Source: Chloroflexota bacterium
GTDB taxonomy: Bacteria; Chloroflexota; FW602-bin22; JACPRP01
Assembly (NCBI GenBank): GCA_016210495.1
Contig: JACQUC010000203.1
Location: 1 to 8,038 of the forward strand
Reading direction: 5' to 3'
DNA: 8,038 nucleotides
The stretch's first letter is position 1. Every line of letters starts with the position of its first letter. Under the pieces are notes generated by a model that saw only the letters and a program-made list of their open reading frames with translations, was not told the origin of the DNA and made no database searches. The position numbers were made by a program, and so were the translations under genes. Below, piece by piece: positions 1 through 6,299 of this stretch.

Positions 1-1026
1 CAGGTGGACGGCGTCATCACCGGCTCCAAGCGCCTGATGGTGGACCTCTTGGATATCTTCGGTGATGTCCGAGTTCCTGGGATTGATGGCGTGCTTACGA
101 GGGAATTGGCTGACTACTACACGGAGGAAAACGGCTCCGGATATCCGTGCACGCCCGATCACTCGATCAACCGGGCGAAGCGGTGCTTCGACGAGGACCT
201 GTTCAACGCACTATGGGAGCGGCTGCACGCAGGGGTGTCGGAGTCCACTTCCAAGGCGCTGATTCTCCTGTTGAAGGGGGACTTGGACAGAAAGGACATC
301 CTCATTCACCTGTTCGATCCGCAAGCGGCGGAGTTGTTGTGGTCCCAGGGATGGAACGGGGCGATCGCCAGGACAGATGGAGACTATCTGATGGTGGTGG
401 ACAGCTCGCTACCCGGCCACTCCTCGCCGGTGATGTCTCGGCGCTTGGAGTATCGCGTGACACTGGCCCCGGGGCAGCCCGTGGCCGCGCAGCTGCGGGT
501 CCGTTACAAGAACGCTGGTCCGCCCAGTAGTGTGCTCTGTCGCCAGGCCGATTGGGAACTGCTAAGCTGCTACTGGAACTACGTGCGTGTCCTGCTGCCC
601 GGCGACGCTGCCGTTACCGCGCCGCCCGTGCCGCTACACGAGGGGTCGGAGAAGCTGGCATGGGGCTACGCCGATACCGACACGCTCACCGTTACAAAGG
701 GCGAGGAGGTGGGACTGCGCGGCCTCATGCAGGTGGGCGCGTATTTGGTAGTGGAGCCGTCGACGACCCTCTCGTTCCCCATCACGTATGAGCTCCCCGC
801 GAAGACACTGAGGCGTATCGCGACGGACACGTGGGAGTACCGGCTCCTCGTCCAGAAGCAGCCTGGGGTGGCAGCGGACACGGTGGAGGTCCAGGTAGAG
901 CTTCCTGAAGGTGCCATCCTGGTGCAGGCCAAGCCAGAGCCGAATACTGTGGAGCGTGACGTCCTCCGCTACTCGTTCACTCTGGCCCGGGACCAAGAGA
1001 TCGCAGTGGCGTTCCAAAGAAGGTGA
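1..1026 (+). CDS. DUF4012 domain-containing protein, C-terminal part (5' end outside window)
   Basis: The frame is open from the first base, so the gene is cut by the window edge. The GTG at base 4 is probably an internal valine. The visible 341 codons match my memory of the C-terminal half of DUF4012 proteins: a VDGVI start, a VRVPG turn, a DYLMVVD segment, then a beta-rich part with YRVTL, VRYKN and a pair of cysteines (codons 180 and 190 of the window) within a CR...SCYWNYVRV block. A further beta-sandwich-like part (YRLLVQKQPG) follows and the protein ends in QRR, with no C-terminal membrane helix. Family members usually carry an N-terminal membrane helix and a large extracytoplasmic part; that end is not visible here. 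DUF4012 genes often lie in polysaccharide clusters, which fits the downstream genes, but the biochemical role is unknown. The family call is fairly sure; the function is not. Confidence 0.85.
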   Translation, partial: QVDGVITGSKRLMVDLLDIFGDVRVPGIDGVLTRELADYYTEENGSGYPCTPDHSINRAKRCFDEDLFNALWERLHAGVSESTSKALILLLKGDLDRKDILIHLFDPQAAELLWSQGWNGAIARTDGDYLMVVDSSLPGHSSPVMSRRLEYRVTLAPGQPVAAQLRVRYKNAGPPSSVLCRQADWELLSCYWNYVRVLLPGDAAVTAPPVPLHEGSEKLAWGYADTDTLTVTKGEEVGLRGLMQVGAYLVVEPSTTLSFPITYELPAKTLRRIATDTWEYRLLVQKQPGVAADTVEVQVELPEGAILVQAKPEPNTVERDVLRYSFTLARDQEIAVAFQRR

Positions 1027-1040
1027 AGCGCTCGGGTGTT

Positions 1041-1077
1041 GCTCTCTCAGGGTATGCAATGCCTTGCATCGGAGAGC
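1041..1077 (+). terminator. Stem-loop just after the DUF4012 gene, possible terminator
   Basis: The element begins 14 bases after the stop codon at 1024-1026. An outer GCTCTC (1041-1046) pairs with GAGAGC (1072-1077). An inner ATGCAA (1054-1059) pairs with TTGCAT (1064-1069) around a TGCC loop. The two stems are separated by an asymmetric internal loop. No T-run follows, so it is not a classical intrinsic terminator. Its position suggests transcript-end or processing structure, but chance is possible. Confidence 0.35.
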
Positions 1078-1234
1078 CCTGCATCGTTGGGATAGTGTCG
1101 GGTTGTTGTGTGCCGGGGGAATGGGCAATGCGGCCAGTTGGGGGGGCCGGTGATGATGGCACGAGCACGGTCTTCGCGAGGCCAACATAGGGACCAACAT
1201 GCGACGTCACGGTGGGGCAGGTGCCACTTAGTCG

Positions 1235-1257
1235 GCTTGGTTGCTGGACAACCAAGC
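1235..1257. repeat. Perfect 9-bp inverted repeat with 5-nt spacer
   Basis: GCTTGGTTG (1235-1243) and CAACCAAGC (1249-1257) are exact reverse complements separated by CTGGA. The element lies about 120 bases upstream of the transposase-like frame. CTTGGTT recurs in direct orientation at 1300-1306, and CTTGGT at 1312-1317. It could be a protein-binding operator, an RNA hairpin, or a subterminal structure of the decayed insertion element. There is no T-run after it. Confidence 0.5.
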
Positions 1258-1305
1258 GGCGCCGCGGTTTCAGTTGCCGAGCTTTCGCCCAAACGTAGCC
1301 TTGGT

Positions 1306-1335
1306 TTAAGACTTGGTCAAGGAACGGGCTATCAT
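1306..1335 (+). promoter_or_regulatory. Weak candidate promoter for the transposase-like frame
   Basis: A TATCAT hexamer (1330-1335) matches five of six bases of a sigma70-type -10 box. With an 18-base spacer, the only upstream partner is a poor TTAAGA (1306-1311). The hexamers lie about 45 bases before the ATG at 1380. This rests on eye matching in a GC-rich genome whose sigma preferences are unknown. Confidence 0.2.
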
Positions 1336-1379
1336 CCTCAGGAGGGACGCGGCCAAACGCCGTCCCCGGGAGGTAGCCC

Positions 1380-1937
1380 ATGAAGAAGCCGATCCGGAAG
1401 CGGCGGCAGATGGCCACCCCGCGAGCCAGTCTATGCGCCCTCGGGCAGATGGTCGGGGATCTGGGGGTATTCAGGGAGAAGGTGAAGGTGAAGGTGCACG
1501 AGAAGGTGGTGCGCTCCACGCCCCAGCAGAAGCTGGCGTGTTTGACGGTAGGCATGCTGGCCGGGGCGAGCACGGTGAAGGAGACGGACACGACGGTGGG
1601 GACCGACGTGGCGGTGCAACGGGCCTTTGGGCTCCCGGGTCGCCCCGACCGGTCCACGCTCCAGGATACCCTGGCCGCCGGCACCGTGGAGAACGTGCAG
1701 GAACTGAGGAGAGTGGCTGAGGCCCTCTTCCTTCGGAACTCCCCCGCCGTCGCGCGCGTCAAGGCAGTTCTGCCTGCCGGCGCCAGCCTTAGCGAAGTCA
1801 CTCTGAGCGGGTTGACGCGATGGCAGCGGCTGGCGGTTGTTCATGCTAACGAGGACCAAAGGGATCACCGTGGCGTTCAGAGGGAGCCCGAACTCCGATC
1901 GCGTGACACCGGGAAGGAAGGGATTCCCAGTGCTTGA
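1380..1937 (+). pseudogene. Truncated DDE-type transposase (N-terminal remnant)
   Basis: The frame starts at ATG 1380, behind a good GGGAGG ribosome site (about 1368-1373), and runs for 185 codons. Residues about 31-117 resemble the N-terminal region of DDE transposases: a hydrophobic LTVGMLAGASTV helix, then a segment containing AFGLPG and a ...DRSTLQDTL... helix. I recall this arrangement from IS4-like elements in Chloroflexota and relatives. Such enzymes are usually several hundred residues long, with three catalytic acidic residues downstream. Here similarity fades after EALFLRNS (about base 1740), and the last ~65 residues look like random readthrough. No DDE catalytic region exists before the next gene, so the product should be inactive. 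Its TGA (1935-1937) overlaps the start of the next gene by 8 bases. The exact IS family is uncertain. Confidence 0.6.
1914..1921 (+). promoter_or_regulatory. Ribosome binding site deciding the GTG start at 1930
   Basis: AAGGAAGG lies 8 bases before the in-frame GTG at 1930. The alternative ATG at 1837 has no comparable site and would add 31 residues read from transposase-scar DNA. A second in-frame GTG at 1948 is possible but less well placed. Confidence 0.6.
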
Positions 1938-3489
1938 AACACCCAACGTGCACGAGAATGCGGACTCGATCGATGTCCGGCGCTACATAGCAGTTCTCCA
2001 GCGCTGGTGGTGGATCATCTTGGTCCTGCCAGCCGTCGCCGGTGGCTTTGTGTACCTGAGTTCTCGGGCGGAGCGCCCAGTGTACGTGGCCACGACGACG
2101 CTCGTGGTACAGGAGAGCCAGGGAGCCGTGATCACCGCGAGCGACCTGAACCTGAGCAGCATGATGGCGAGCACCTACACCCGCATCGTGACGACCACTC
2201 CGGTTCTTGAGCAGGTCATCGCCGAGTTGGAGTTGCCATATACCCCCCAGCTACTGCGCTCCAAGGTAAGCGCAAGTGCCGTCGGCAGCAGCCAGCTGAT
2301 CAATATCGCCGTGCACGACGGTGATGCGTCCCGCGCGGCCAAGATCGCCAACCGCGTAGCCGACGTGTTTATCACAAAGACGCAGGCAGACCGGCTCGCC
2401 GACATTGCGCGGCTTCAGGCTGTGGCGCGCTCCCAGGGGTTGGAGGACACCCAGGTGCTGGTTCAGGCGCAACTGCTCGCTGTGGGCAGCCTCCGCGTTC
2501 TTGAACCGGCCGTGGTCCCGTTGTCGCCCGTGCAGTCCTCAACAAGCCGGAACATCCTGTTGGCAATCATTGCCGGCATGGTCGCGGGCGTGGTGCTGGC
2601 CTTCGGGCTGGACTACCTGGACGACCGGGTGAAGACGCCTGAGCAGCTCCGCGCGCTCACAGGTCTGCCCACGTTCGGCTCAGTTCCGCTGTCCAAGAAG
2701 GAGACACCGCTTTGGGGCGAGAGCGTCCGAAACATGCCAATTGAGGCGTACAAGTTCTTGCGGACGAACCTTGAGCTCGCTGCGCTGGACAGCGTCGGTC
2801 CAAAGACGATTGTTGTTACGAGCGCGGGCCCAAGGGAGGGCAAGTCCACGACGGCCGCCAACCTGGCTACTGCCATCGCAAGAGAGGGAAACACCGTCAT
2901 CCTGATCGATACCGACCTCCACAGGCCGTCGCTGCACCGCATGTTTGATCTGGGCAATCAACGCGACCTCGTTGGCGTCACCAACGTGCTCATGGGGAAG
3001 GCCGGCATCGAAGGCGCCGAACACCAGACGCGAATCCCCTCGCTACGGATCATCCCGTCAGGACCGTTGCCGCCAGAGCCGTCACGGGTGCTCCGCAGTG
3101 AGGCTATGCGGCAGTTCGTGGAGACTGTGAAGGGGAGAGCGGACTTCGTTATCTTCGACAGCCCGCCGCTCCTGGCCGTAAGTGACCCAATCATACTGGC
3201 GACCCTCACCGACGCCGCGCTTCTCGTAGTGGATCGGCAGAATACGCGGCGGCGCCCGCTCGCACATGCAGTCGAGAACCTCCTGCAAGCAAAGCCGCGC
3301 ATTGTGGGTGCGGTGATGAACAAGACTGTACACCGGGAAGATTCATACTACGGCTACTATTACTATCGGTATTACACTTCCGACGATGGTCAGCGGACTC
3401 GGCATCGAAGGGGGCGGAATGTGGTCACGCGCCTCCTGGGTGGACACGATCGGCACAAACACACTCCAGAAGCAGGGGAATCGTCGTAG
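1930..3489 (+). CDS. Polysaccharide co-polymerase fused to BY-kinase (Wzz/Wzc-type tyrosine kinase)
   Basis: This gene probably controls chain length and export of the polymer made by this locus through autophosphorylation on tyrosine. From GTG 1930 it encodes 519 residues. A cytoplasmic start is followed by TM1 (about 26-43, WWWIILVLP), an extracytoplasmic Wzz-type region, a proline motif EPAVVPLSPVQ (192-202) and TM2 (about 209-227). The cytoplasmic P-loop kinase follows, with Walker A GPREGKST (300-307, Lys305), Walker A' VILIDTD (323-329, Asp327 and Asp329) and Walker B VIFDSPP (Asp410). The C-terminal tail has eight tyrosines at 473-482, the expected autophosphorylation cluster. Fusion of both halves in one chain resembles Wzc rather than the split CapA/CapB arrangement of Firmicutes. 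The region between the TMs is only about 165 residues and lacks the long coiled coil seen in many Wzc proteins. The upstream frame overlaps by 8 bases; a 429-base gap follows. Confidence 0.9.
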   Translation: MLETPNVHENADSIDVRRYIAVLQRWWWIILVLPAVAGGFVYLSSRAERPVYVATTTLVVQESQGAVITASDLNLSSMMASTYTRIVTTTPVLEQVIAELELPYTPQLLRSKVSASAVGSSQLINIAVHDGDASRAAKIANRVADVFITKTQADRLADIARLQAVARSQGLEDTQVLVQAQLLAVGSLRVLEPAVVPLSPVQSSTSRNILLAIIAGMVAGVVLAFGLDYLDDRVKTPEQLRALTGLPTFGSVPLSKKETPLWGESVRNMPIEAYKFLRTNLELAALDSVGPKTIVVTSAGPREGKSTTAANLATAIAREGNTVILIDTDLHRPSLHRMFDLGNQRDLVGVTNVLMGKAGIEGAEHQTRIPSLRIIPSGPLPPEPSRVLRSEAMRQFVETVKGRADFVIFDSPPLLAVSDPIILATLTDAALLVVDRQNTRRRPLAHAVENLLQAKPRIVGAVMNKTVHREDSYYGYYYYRYYTSDDGQRTRHRRGRNVVTRLLGGHDRHKHTPEAGESS

Positions 3490-3582
3490 CGGCTCCAGCG
3501 TCGGTGTGGTCTGAGGTCCCTCTCGAATGAGGACCAAGAGCAGCACAGATTGAGGCACCCTCGATGGTCCGGCCTCGACGGT

Positions 3583-3624
3583 CTCCTGCTGCGAGCGGCA
3601 GAGGCCTGCCGCCCGCAGCAGGAG
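3583..3624. repeat. Strong 42-nt stem-loop (18 of 19 pairs, 4-nt loop)
   Basis: CTCCTGCTGCG (3583-3593) pairs perfectly with CGCAGCAGGAG (3614-3624). After one A/C mismatch (3594 and 3613), GCGGCAG (3595-3601) pairs with CTGCCGC (3606-3612) around loop AGGC (3602-3605). GGTCTC overlaps or abuts both ends (3580-3585 and 3625-3630). It lies 93 bases after the kinase stop and about 295 before the ugd start. There is no T-run, so a classical terminator is unlikely. It could be a transcript-stabilising or processing hairpin, a REP-like dispersed repeat, or an insertion-element remnant. Confidence 0.6.
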
Positions 3625-3900
3625 GGTCTCGCAACGGCCGTCCTCGTTGTGGCCGGTGCACGGCGGAGGCCCGGGGCTTTCACCTTCGCGCTGCGGGTTC
3701 CTTGGCTTGTACAGGTGCCGTGCGTACGCGGCGCTCAGGGGCCGACCGTTGCAAAGTGGAGCGCTGCTGCGACCACTGCCTCAGACGGGGTAGGGTTGAG
3801 CGTACGGTTCGGACCCGCGCTCCGCCCGTCGGGACACCCTATGGGAGGCCAATGCGGGCAGCGAGGCCCGTTCGGTCCGCCGGGACTATATCGGATCACC

Positions 3901-3909
3901 AAGGGAGGG
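3901..3909 (+). promoter_or_regulatory. Ribosome binding site deciding the GTG start at 3919
   Basis: AAGGGAGGG, with core GGGAGG at 3903-3908, lies about 10 bases before GTG 3919. The protein then begins directly with its Rossmann strand, as usual for this family. This favours 3919 over the far upstream in-frame start at 3550. Confidence 0.65.
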
Positions 3910-3918
3910 CTTGGCACA

Positions 3919-5286
3919 GTGGATATTTGCGTTGTCGGCGGCGCAGGCTACGTGGGCCTTGTGACCGGTCTTGGCTTGGCCGAGACTGGGCACCAGGTGG
4001 TGAACGTGGACTTGGACCAGAACAAGGTTGAACGGCTGAAGCAGGGTTGCTCCCCTATTTTCGAGGAGGGCTTGGAGCCCGTCCTCAGGCGCAACCTGGA
4101 CGCAAAGCGTATCCGTTTCGTAACGAACCTAGACGAGGGGGTGGCCGACAGCCAGGTCATCATCATCGCCGTGGGTACGCCCTCCAAGCTCGATGGACAG
4201 GCGGACCTGTCCGCTGTGATCCAGGTGGCGGAGGCCCTGGTCAAGCACTTGGACCAATACAGGGTGGTTGTGATCAAGAGCACTGTCCCTGTAGGCGCCG
4301 TCGAACTTGTGCGCAGCATCCTGAGTCGCGACCGGCGCGAGGGTGTAGACTTCGACATCGTCTCCAACCCGGAGTTTCTGAGCGAGGGCAGGGGCCTGTA
4401 TGACTTCTTCTATCCTGATCGGATCGTGGTGGGCACCGGCTCTGAGAAGGCGATGCAGGTGATGCGGGAGATGGCTGCGCCGGTTATCCTCCGGAAAGTG
4501 TATTGGAAAGAAGGTGGCCCGCGGCCACAGGCCACCCAGCCAGTCCCGGTGGTGGAGACAAGCCTCGCGTCCGCCCAGATGATCAAGTACGCCTCAAACG
4601 CGTTTCTGGCCACGCGCGTGTCGTTCATCAATGAGATCGCCTGGTTGTGCGAGCGAGTGGGAGCGGACGTGAAGGAGGTTGCCCGGGGCATGGGGTATGA
4701 CCCCCGCATCGGCCCATCCTATTTGCAGGCGGGGCTGGGCTTTGGGGGCCCGTGTCTTGAGAAGGACCTGAGGGCGTTGATCAAGATCGCAGAGGCTAAT
4801 GGCTACGAGCCGCAACTCATGTGCTCGGTCCTCGATCAGAACGAGCGCCAGATTGACCATGTCATGAACCGCTTGAAGGACATGGTTGGGTACCTGCTGT
4901 ACCAGCGCATCATCACCGTCTTCGGCCTGGCGTTCAAGGCCAACACCAATGACGTCCGCAGCTCCCAGTCACTGAAGGTCATCGACCGGCTGGAGAAGGA
5001 AGGGGCCGCCGTCCGCTGCCACGACCCCCTGGCAGTACCTGAGGCGCGAGAAATCGCTCCCAAGCGCACATACGTGGAGGACCCCTACGAAGCCGTCCGT
5101 CAGGCGGACGCCCTGCTGATCCTTACAGAATGGCCCCAATACGTAGCCTTGGACTATCGCCTGATCCGGGAGCGGATGGCCAATCCATGCGTCATTGATA
5201 CGCGCAATATCCTCAATGCCAATGCCATGCGATCGTTGGGGTTTACCTACGCGGGCATCGGCGTGACTAGACGGGTAACATCATGA
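3919..5286 (+). CDS. ugd: UDP-glucose 6-dehydrogenase (UDP-glucose/GDP-mannose dehydrogenase family)
   Basis: It is predicted to oxidise UDP-glucose to UDP-glucuronate with two NAD+ in the cytoplasm, supplying acidic sugars for the polymer. From GTG 3919 it has 455 residues, the normal size. The N-terminus is a Rossmann fold with GGAGYVG (7-13). Next come the central IIIAVGTPS and KSTVPVG segments, then MIKYASNAF with Lys223 and Asn227. The catalytic loop GFGGPCLEKD carries the nucleophile Cys279 and Asp283. The C-terminal UDP-binding domain contains FGLAFKANTNDVRSSQS. These positions correspond to the Cys, Lys, Asn and Asp used by characterised UDP-glucose dehydrogenases. The catalytic loop reads PCLEKD instead of the commoner SCFPKD, and a proline-rich loop at about 195-210 looks longer than in textbook enzymes. 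The last bases form an ATGA overlap with the epimerase gene. A different UDP-hexose substrate cannot be excluded. Confidence 0.9.
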   Translation: MDICVVGGAGYVGLVTGLGLAETGHQVVNVDLDQNKVERLKQGCSPIFEEGLEPVLRRNLDAKRIRFVTNLDEGVADSQVIIIAVGTPSKLDGQADLSAVIQVAEALVKHLDQYRVVVIKSTVPVGAVELVRSILSRDRREGVDFDIVSNPEFLSEGRGLYDFFYPDRIVVGTGSEKAMQVMREMAAPVILRKVYWKEGGPRPQATQPVPVVETSLASAQMIKYASNAFLATRVSFINEIAWLCERVGADVKEVARGMGYDPRIGPSYLQAGLGFGGPCLEKDLRALIKIAEANGYEPQLMCSVLDQNERQIDHVMNRLKDMVGYLLYQRIITVFGLAFKANTNDVRSSQSLKVIDRLEKEGAAVRCHDPLAVPEAREIAPKRTYVEDPYEAVRQADALLILTEWPQYVALDYRLIRERMANPCVIDTRNILNANAMRSLGFTYAGIGVTRRVTS

Positions 5287-6254
5287 GCATCCTTGTTACG
5301 GGTTGTGCCGGGTTCATCGCGTCCAAGGTGACAGAGCAACTGCTCCGCGAGGGCCAGCGGGTGGTGGGCGTGGACAACCTGAACAACGCCTACGCGCCAC
5401 GTATCAAGGAATGGCGGCTTGCCCAGCTCCAGAAGAAGCCTGGGCTGGTGTTCCACCACCTGGATATCAGCGATCGCGAAGGCATGGCGGCGATCTTCCG
5501 CGAGAACCGGTTTGAAGCGGTCATCAACTTGGCCGCCAGGGCAGGTGTCCGGCAGTCAGTGTTGGAGCCACAGCTCTACTACGCCACCAACCAAGACGGG
5601 ACGCTGAACCTGCTGGAGTTGTGCCGGCAGCATGAAGTAAAGAAGTTCGTGCTGGCCTCCACGTCCAGCCTGTATGGAAGTCACAATCCAAGGCCGTTCC
5701 GCGAGGACGCCGACACGAGCCGCCCTCTTTCTCCCTACGCGGCATCCAAGAAGGCCGCTGAGACCCTCTGCTACGTGTACCATTACCTGCATGGCCTGGA
5801 CATCACCGTGCTACGCTACTTCACCGTGTACGGCCCCGCGGGCCGGCCGGACATGAGCGTGTTCCGCTTCGTGCGGTGGATTGCGGAGGGCGACCCGCTG
5901 ACCGTCTTCGGCGACGGCCTTCAGGAGCGTGACTTCACCTACGTAGATGATATTGCCCGAGGCACCATACGCGGCCTCAAGCCCGTAGGGTTCGACGTCA
6001 TCAACCTTGGGAGCGACCACCCGGTGCGCCTGAAGTACGTGATTCAGACCCTGGAGGACCTGCTGGGCAAGAAAGCGAAGATCAGGTTTCAGCCCGCCCA
6101 CCCGGCGGATGTGGCCGCAACGTGGGCAGATATTGCCAAGGCGCGCTCGTTGTTGCAGTGGGCGCCCGAGGTGACCATAGAGCAAGGGCTAGAGCAGGCC
6201 GTGCGTTGGTACGCCACAAATCGAGACTGGGCCAGGGAGGTACCGCTCGACTAG
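5283..6254 (+). CDS. NAD-dependent epimerase, probable UDP-glucuronate 4-epimerase
   Basis: This is an extended short-chain dehydrogenase/reductase predicted to invert C4 of a UDP-uronate in the cytoplasm, for example UDP-glucuronate to UDP-galacturonate. It has 323 residues. Visible are the NAD-binding motif TGCAGFIA (6-13), Asp31 at the end of beta-2 (VVGVDN), NLAARAGVRQS (82-92), the active-site STSSLYG segment (126-132) and the catalytic YAASK (Tyr152, Lys156). GDGLQERDFTYVDDIARG is the typical substrate-side signature. The NLAARAGVRQS and YVDDI stretches resemble UDP-glucuronate epimerases more than GalE. Its ATG overlaps the ugd TGA by 4 bases, with no strong ribosome site, so translation is probably coupled to ugd. 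That supports UDP-glucuronate as substrate. The neighbouring TviB-type enzyme leaves open a TviC-like role on UDP-N-acetylglucosaminuronate. The third glycine of the nucleotide motif is alanine (Ala13), which I believe some relatives share. Confidence 0.88.
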   Translation: MSILVTGCAGFIASKVTEQLLREGQRVVGVDNLNNAYAPRIKEWRLAQLQKKPGLVFHHLDISDREGMAAIFRENRFEAVINLAARAGVRQSVLEPQLYYATNQDGTLNLLELCRQHEVKKFVLASTSSLYGSHNPRPFREDADTSRPLSPYAASKKAAETLCYVYHYLHGLDITVLRYFTVYGPAGRPDMSVFRFVRWIAEGDPLTVFGDGLQERDFTYVDDIARGTIRGLKPVGFDVINLGSDHPVRLKYVIQTLEDLLGKKAKIRFQPAHPADVAATWADIAKARSLLQWAPEVTIEQGLEQAVRWYATNRDWAREVPLD

Positions 6255-6288
6255 ATGGCGATGTCCGCCCGTTTCCTAATGCCGTGCT

Positions 6289-6296
6289 GGAGGTGA
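6289..6296 (+). promoter_or_regulatory. Near-perfect Shine-Dalgarno before the second dehydrogenase
   Basis: GGAGGTGA is fully complementary to the 16S anti-Shine-Dalgarno core. Candidate in-frame starts are TTG 6297 and GTG 6300. The GGAGG core ends at 6293, giving 6 bases to GTG 6300 but only 3 to TTG 6297, so GTG 6300 is preferred. Confidence 0.7.
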
Positions 6297-6299
6297 TTG

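Larger units (their letters stand above)
1027..1379. other. Intergenic region between DUF4012 gene and transposase remnant
   Basis: I find no believable coding sequence in these 353 bases. They contain the stem-loop at 1041-1077, a G-run near 1140-1147, a short direct repeat of CCAACAT (1182-1188 and 1194-1200), a perfect 9-bp inverted repeat (1235-1257) and several CTTGGT motifs leading up to the transposase-like frame. The right part is plausibly the upstream end of an old insertion element, but I could not define a terminal repeat or target duplication. Confidence 0.5.
3490..3918. other. Non-coding gap with several stem-loops between kinase and ugd
   Basis: The 429 bases between the kinase stop and the dehydrogenase start hold no recognisable gene. 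The frame of the dehydrogenase happens to stay open back to 3550, but the translation is rich in Arg, Gly and Pro and resembles nothing I know. Structures seen are GGTCC/GGACC arms around 3511-3536, an imperfect 7-bp stem 3550-3556 with 3572-3578, and the long hairpin at 3583-3624. I could not identify a convincing promoter, although this is the natural place for one driving the sugar-nucleotide genes. Confidence 0.5.

Noticed and set aside
1182..1200. Direct repeat of CCAACAT
   Set aside because: Seven bases, two copies, no link to another signal; too weak to interpret as a target duplication or operator.
1313..1720. Alternative + strand frame overlapping the transposase-like frame
   Set aside because: Its translation is a Gly/Glu/Arg-rich shadow without motifs, while the frame from 1380 carries the transposase-like segment and a good ribosome site.
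1763..1778. Short GGCAG/CTGCC inverted repeat in the transposase scar
   Set aside because: Only a 5-bp stem, with two alternative pairings; expected by chance at this GC content.
634..1801. Long minus-strand open frames across the DUF4012 gene and the transposase remnant
   Set aside because: They run antisense to better-supported frames, have low-complexity Arg/Pro/Ser-rich translations and no recognisable motifs. Long spurious frames are common in GC-rich DNA.
1837..1929. ATG 1837 as the start of the kinase
   Set aside because: It adds 31 residues read from transposase-scar DNA with no clear ribosome site, whereas GTG 1930 has AAGGAAGG at proper spacing and starts just before the cytoplasmic N-terminus typical of the family.
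3550..3918. In-frame upstream extension of the dehydrogenase frame by about 123 codons
   Set aside because: The extension resembles no domain, is Arg/Gly/Pro rich as expected of GC-rich non-coding DNA, and covers the long hairpin. GTG 3919 has a good ribosome site and places the Rossmann motif at the usual N-terminal position.
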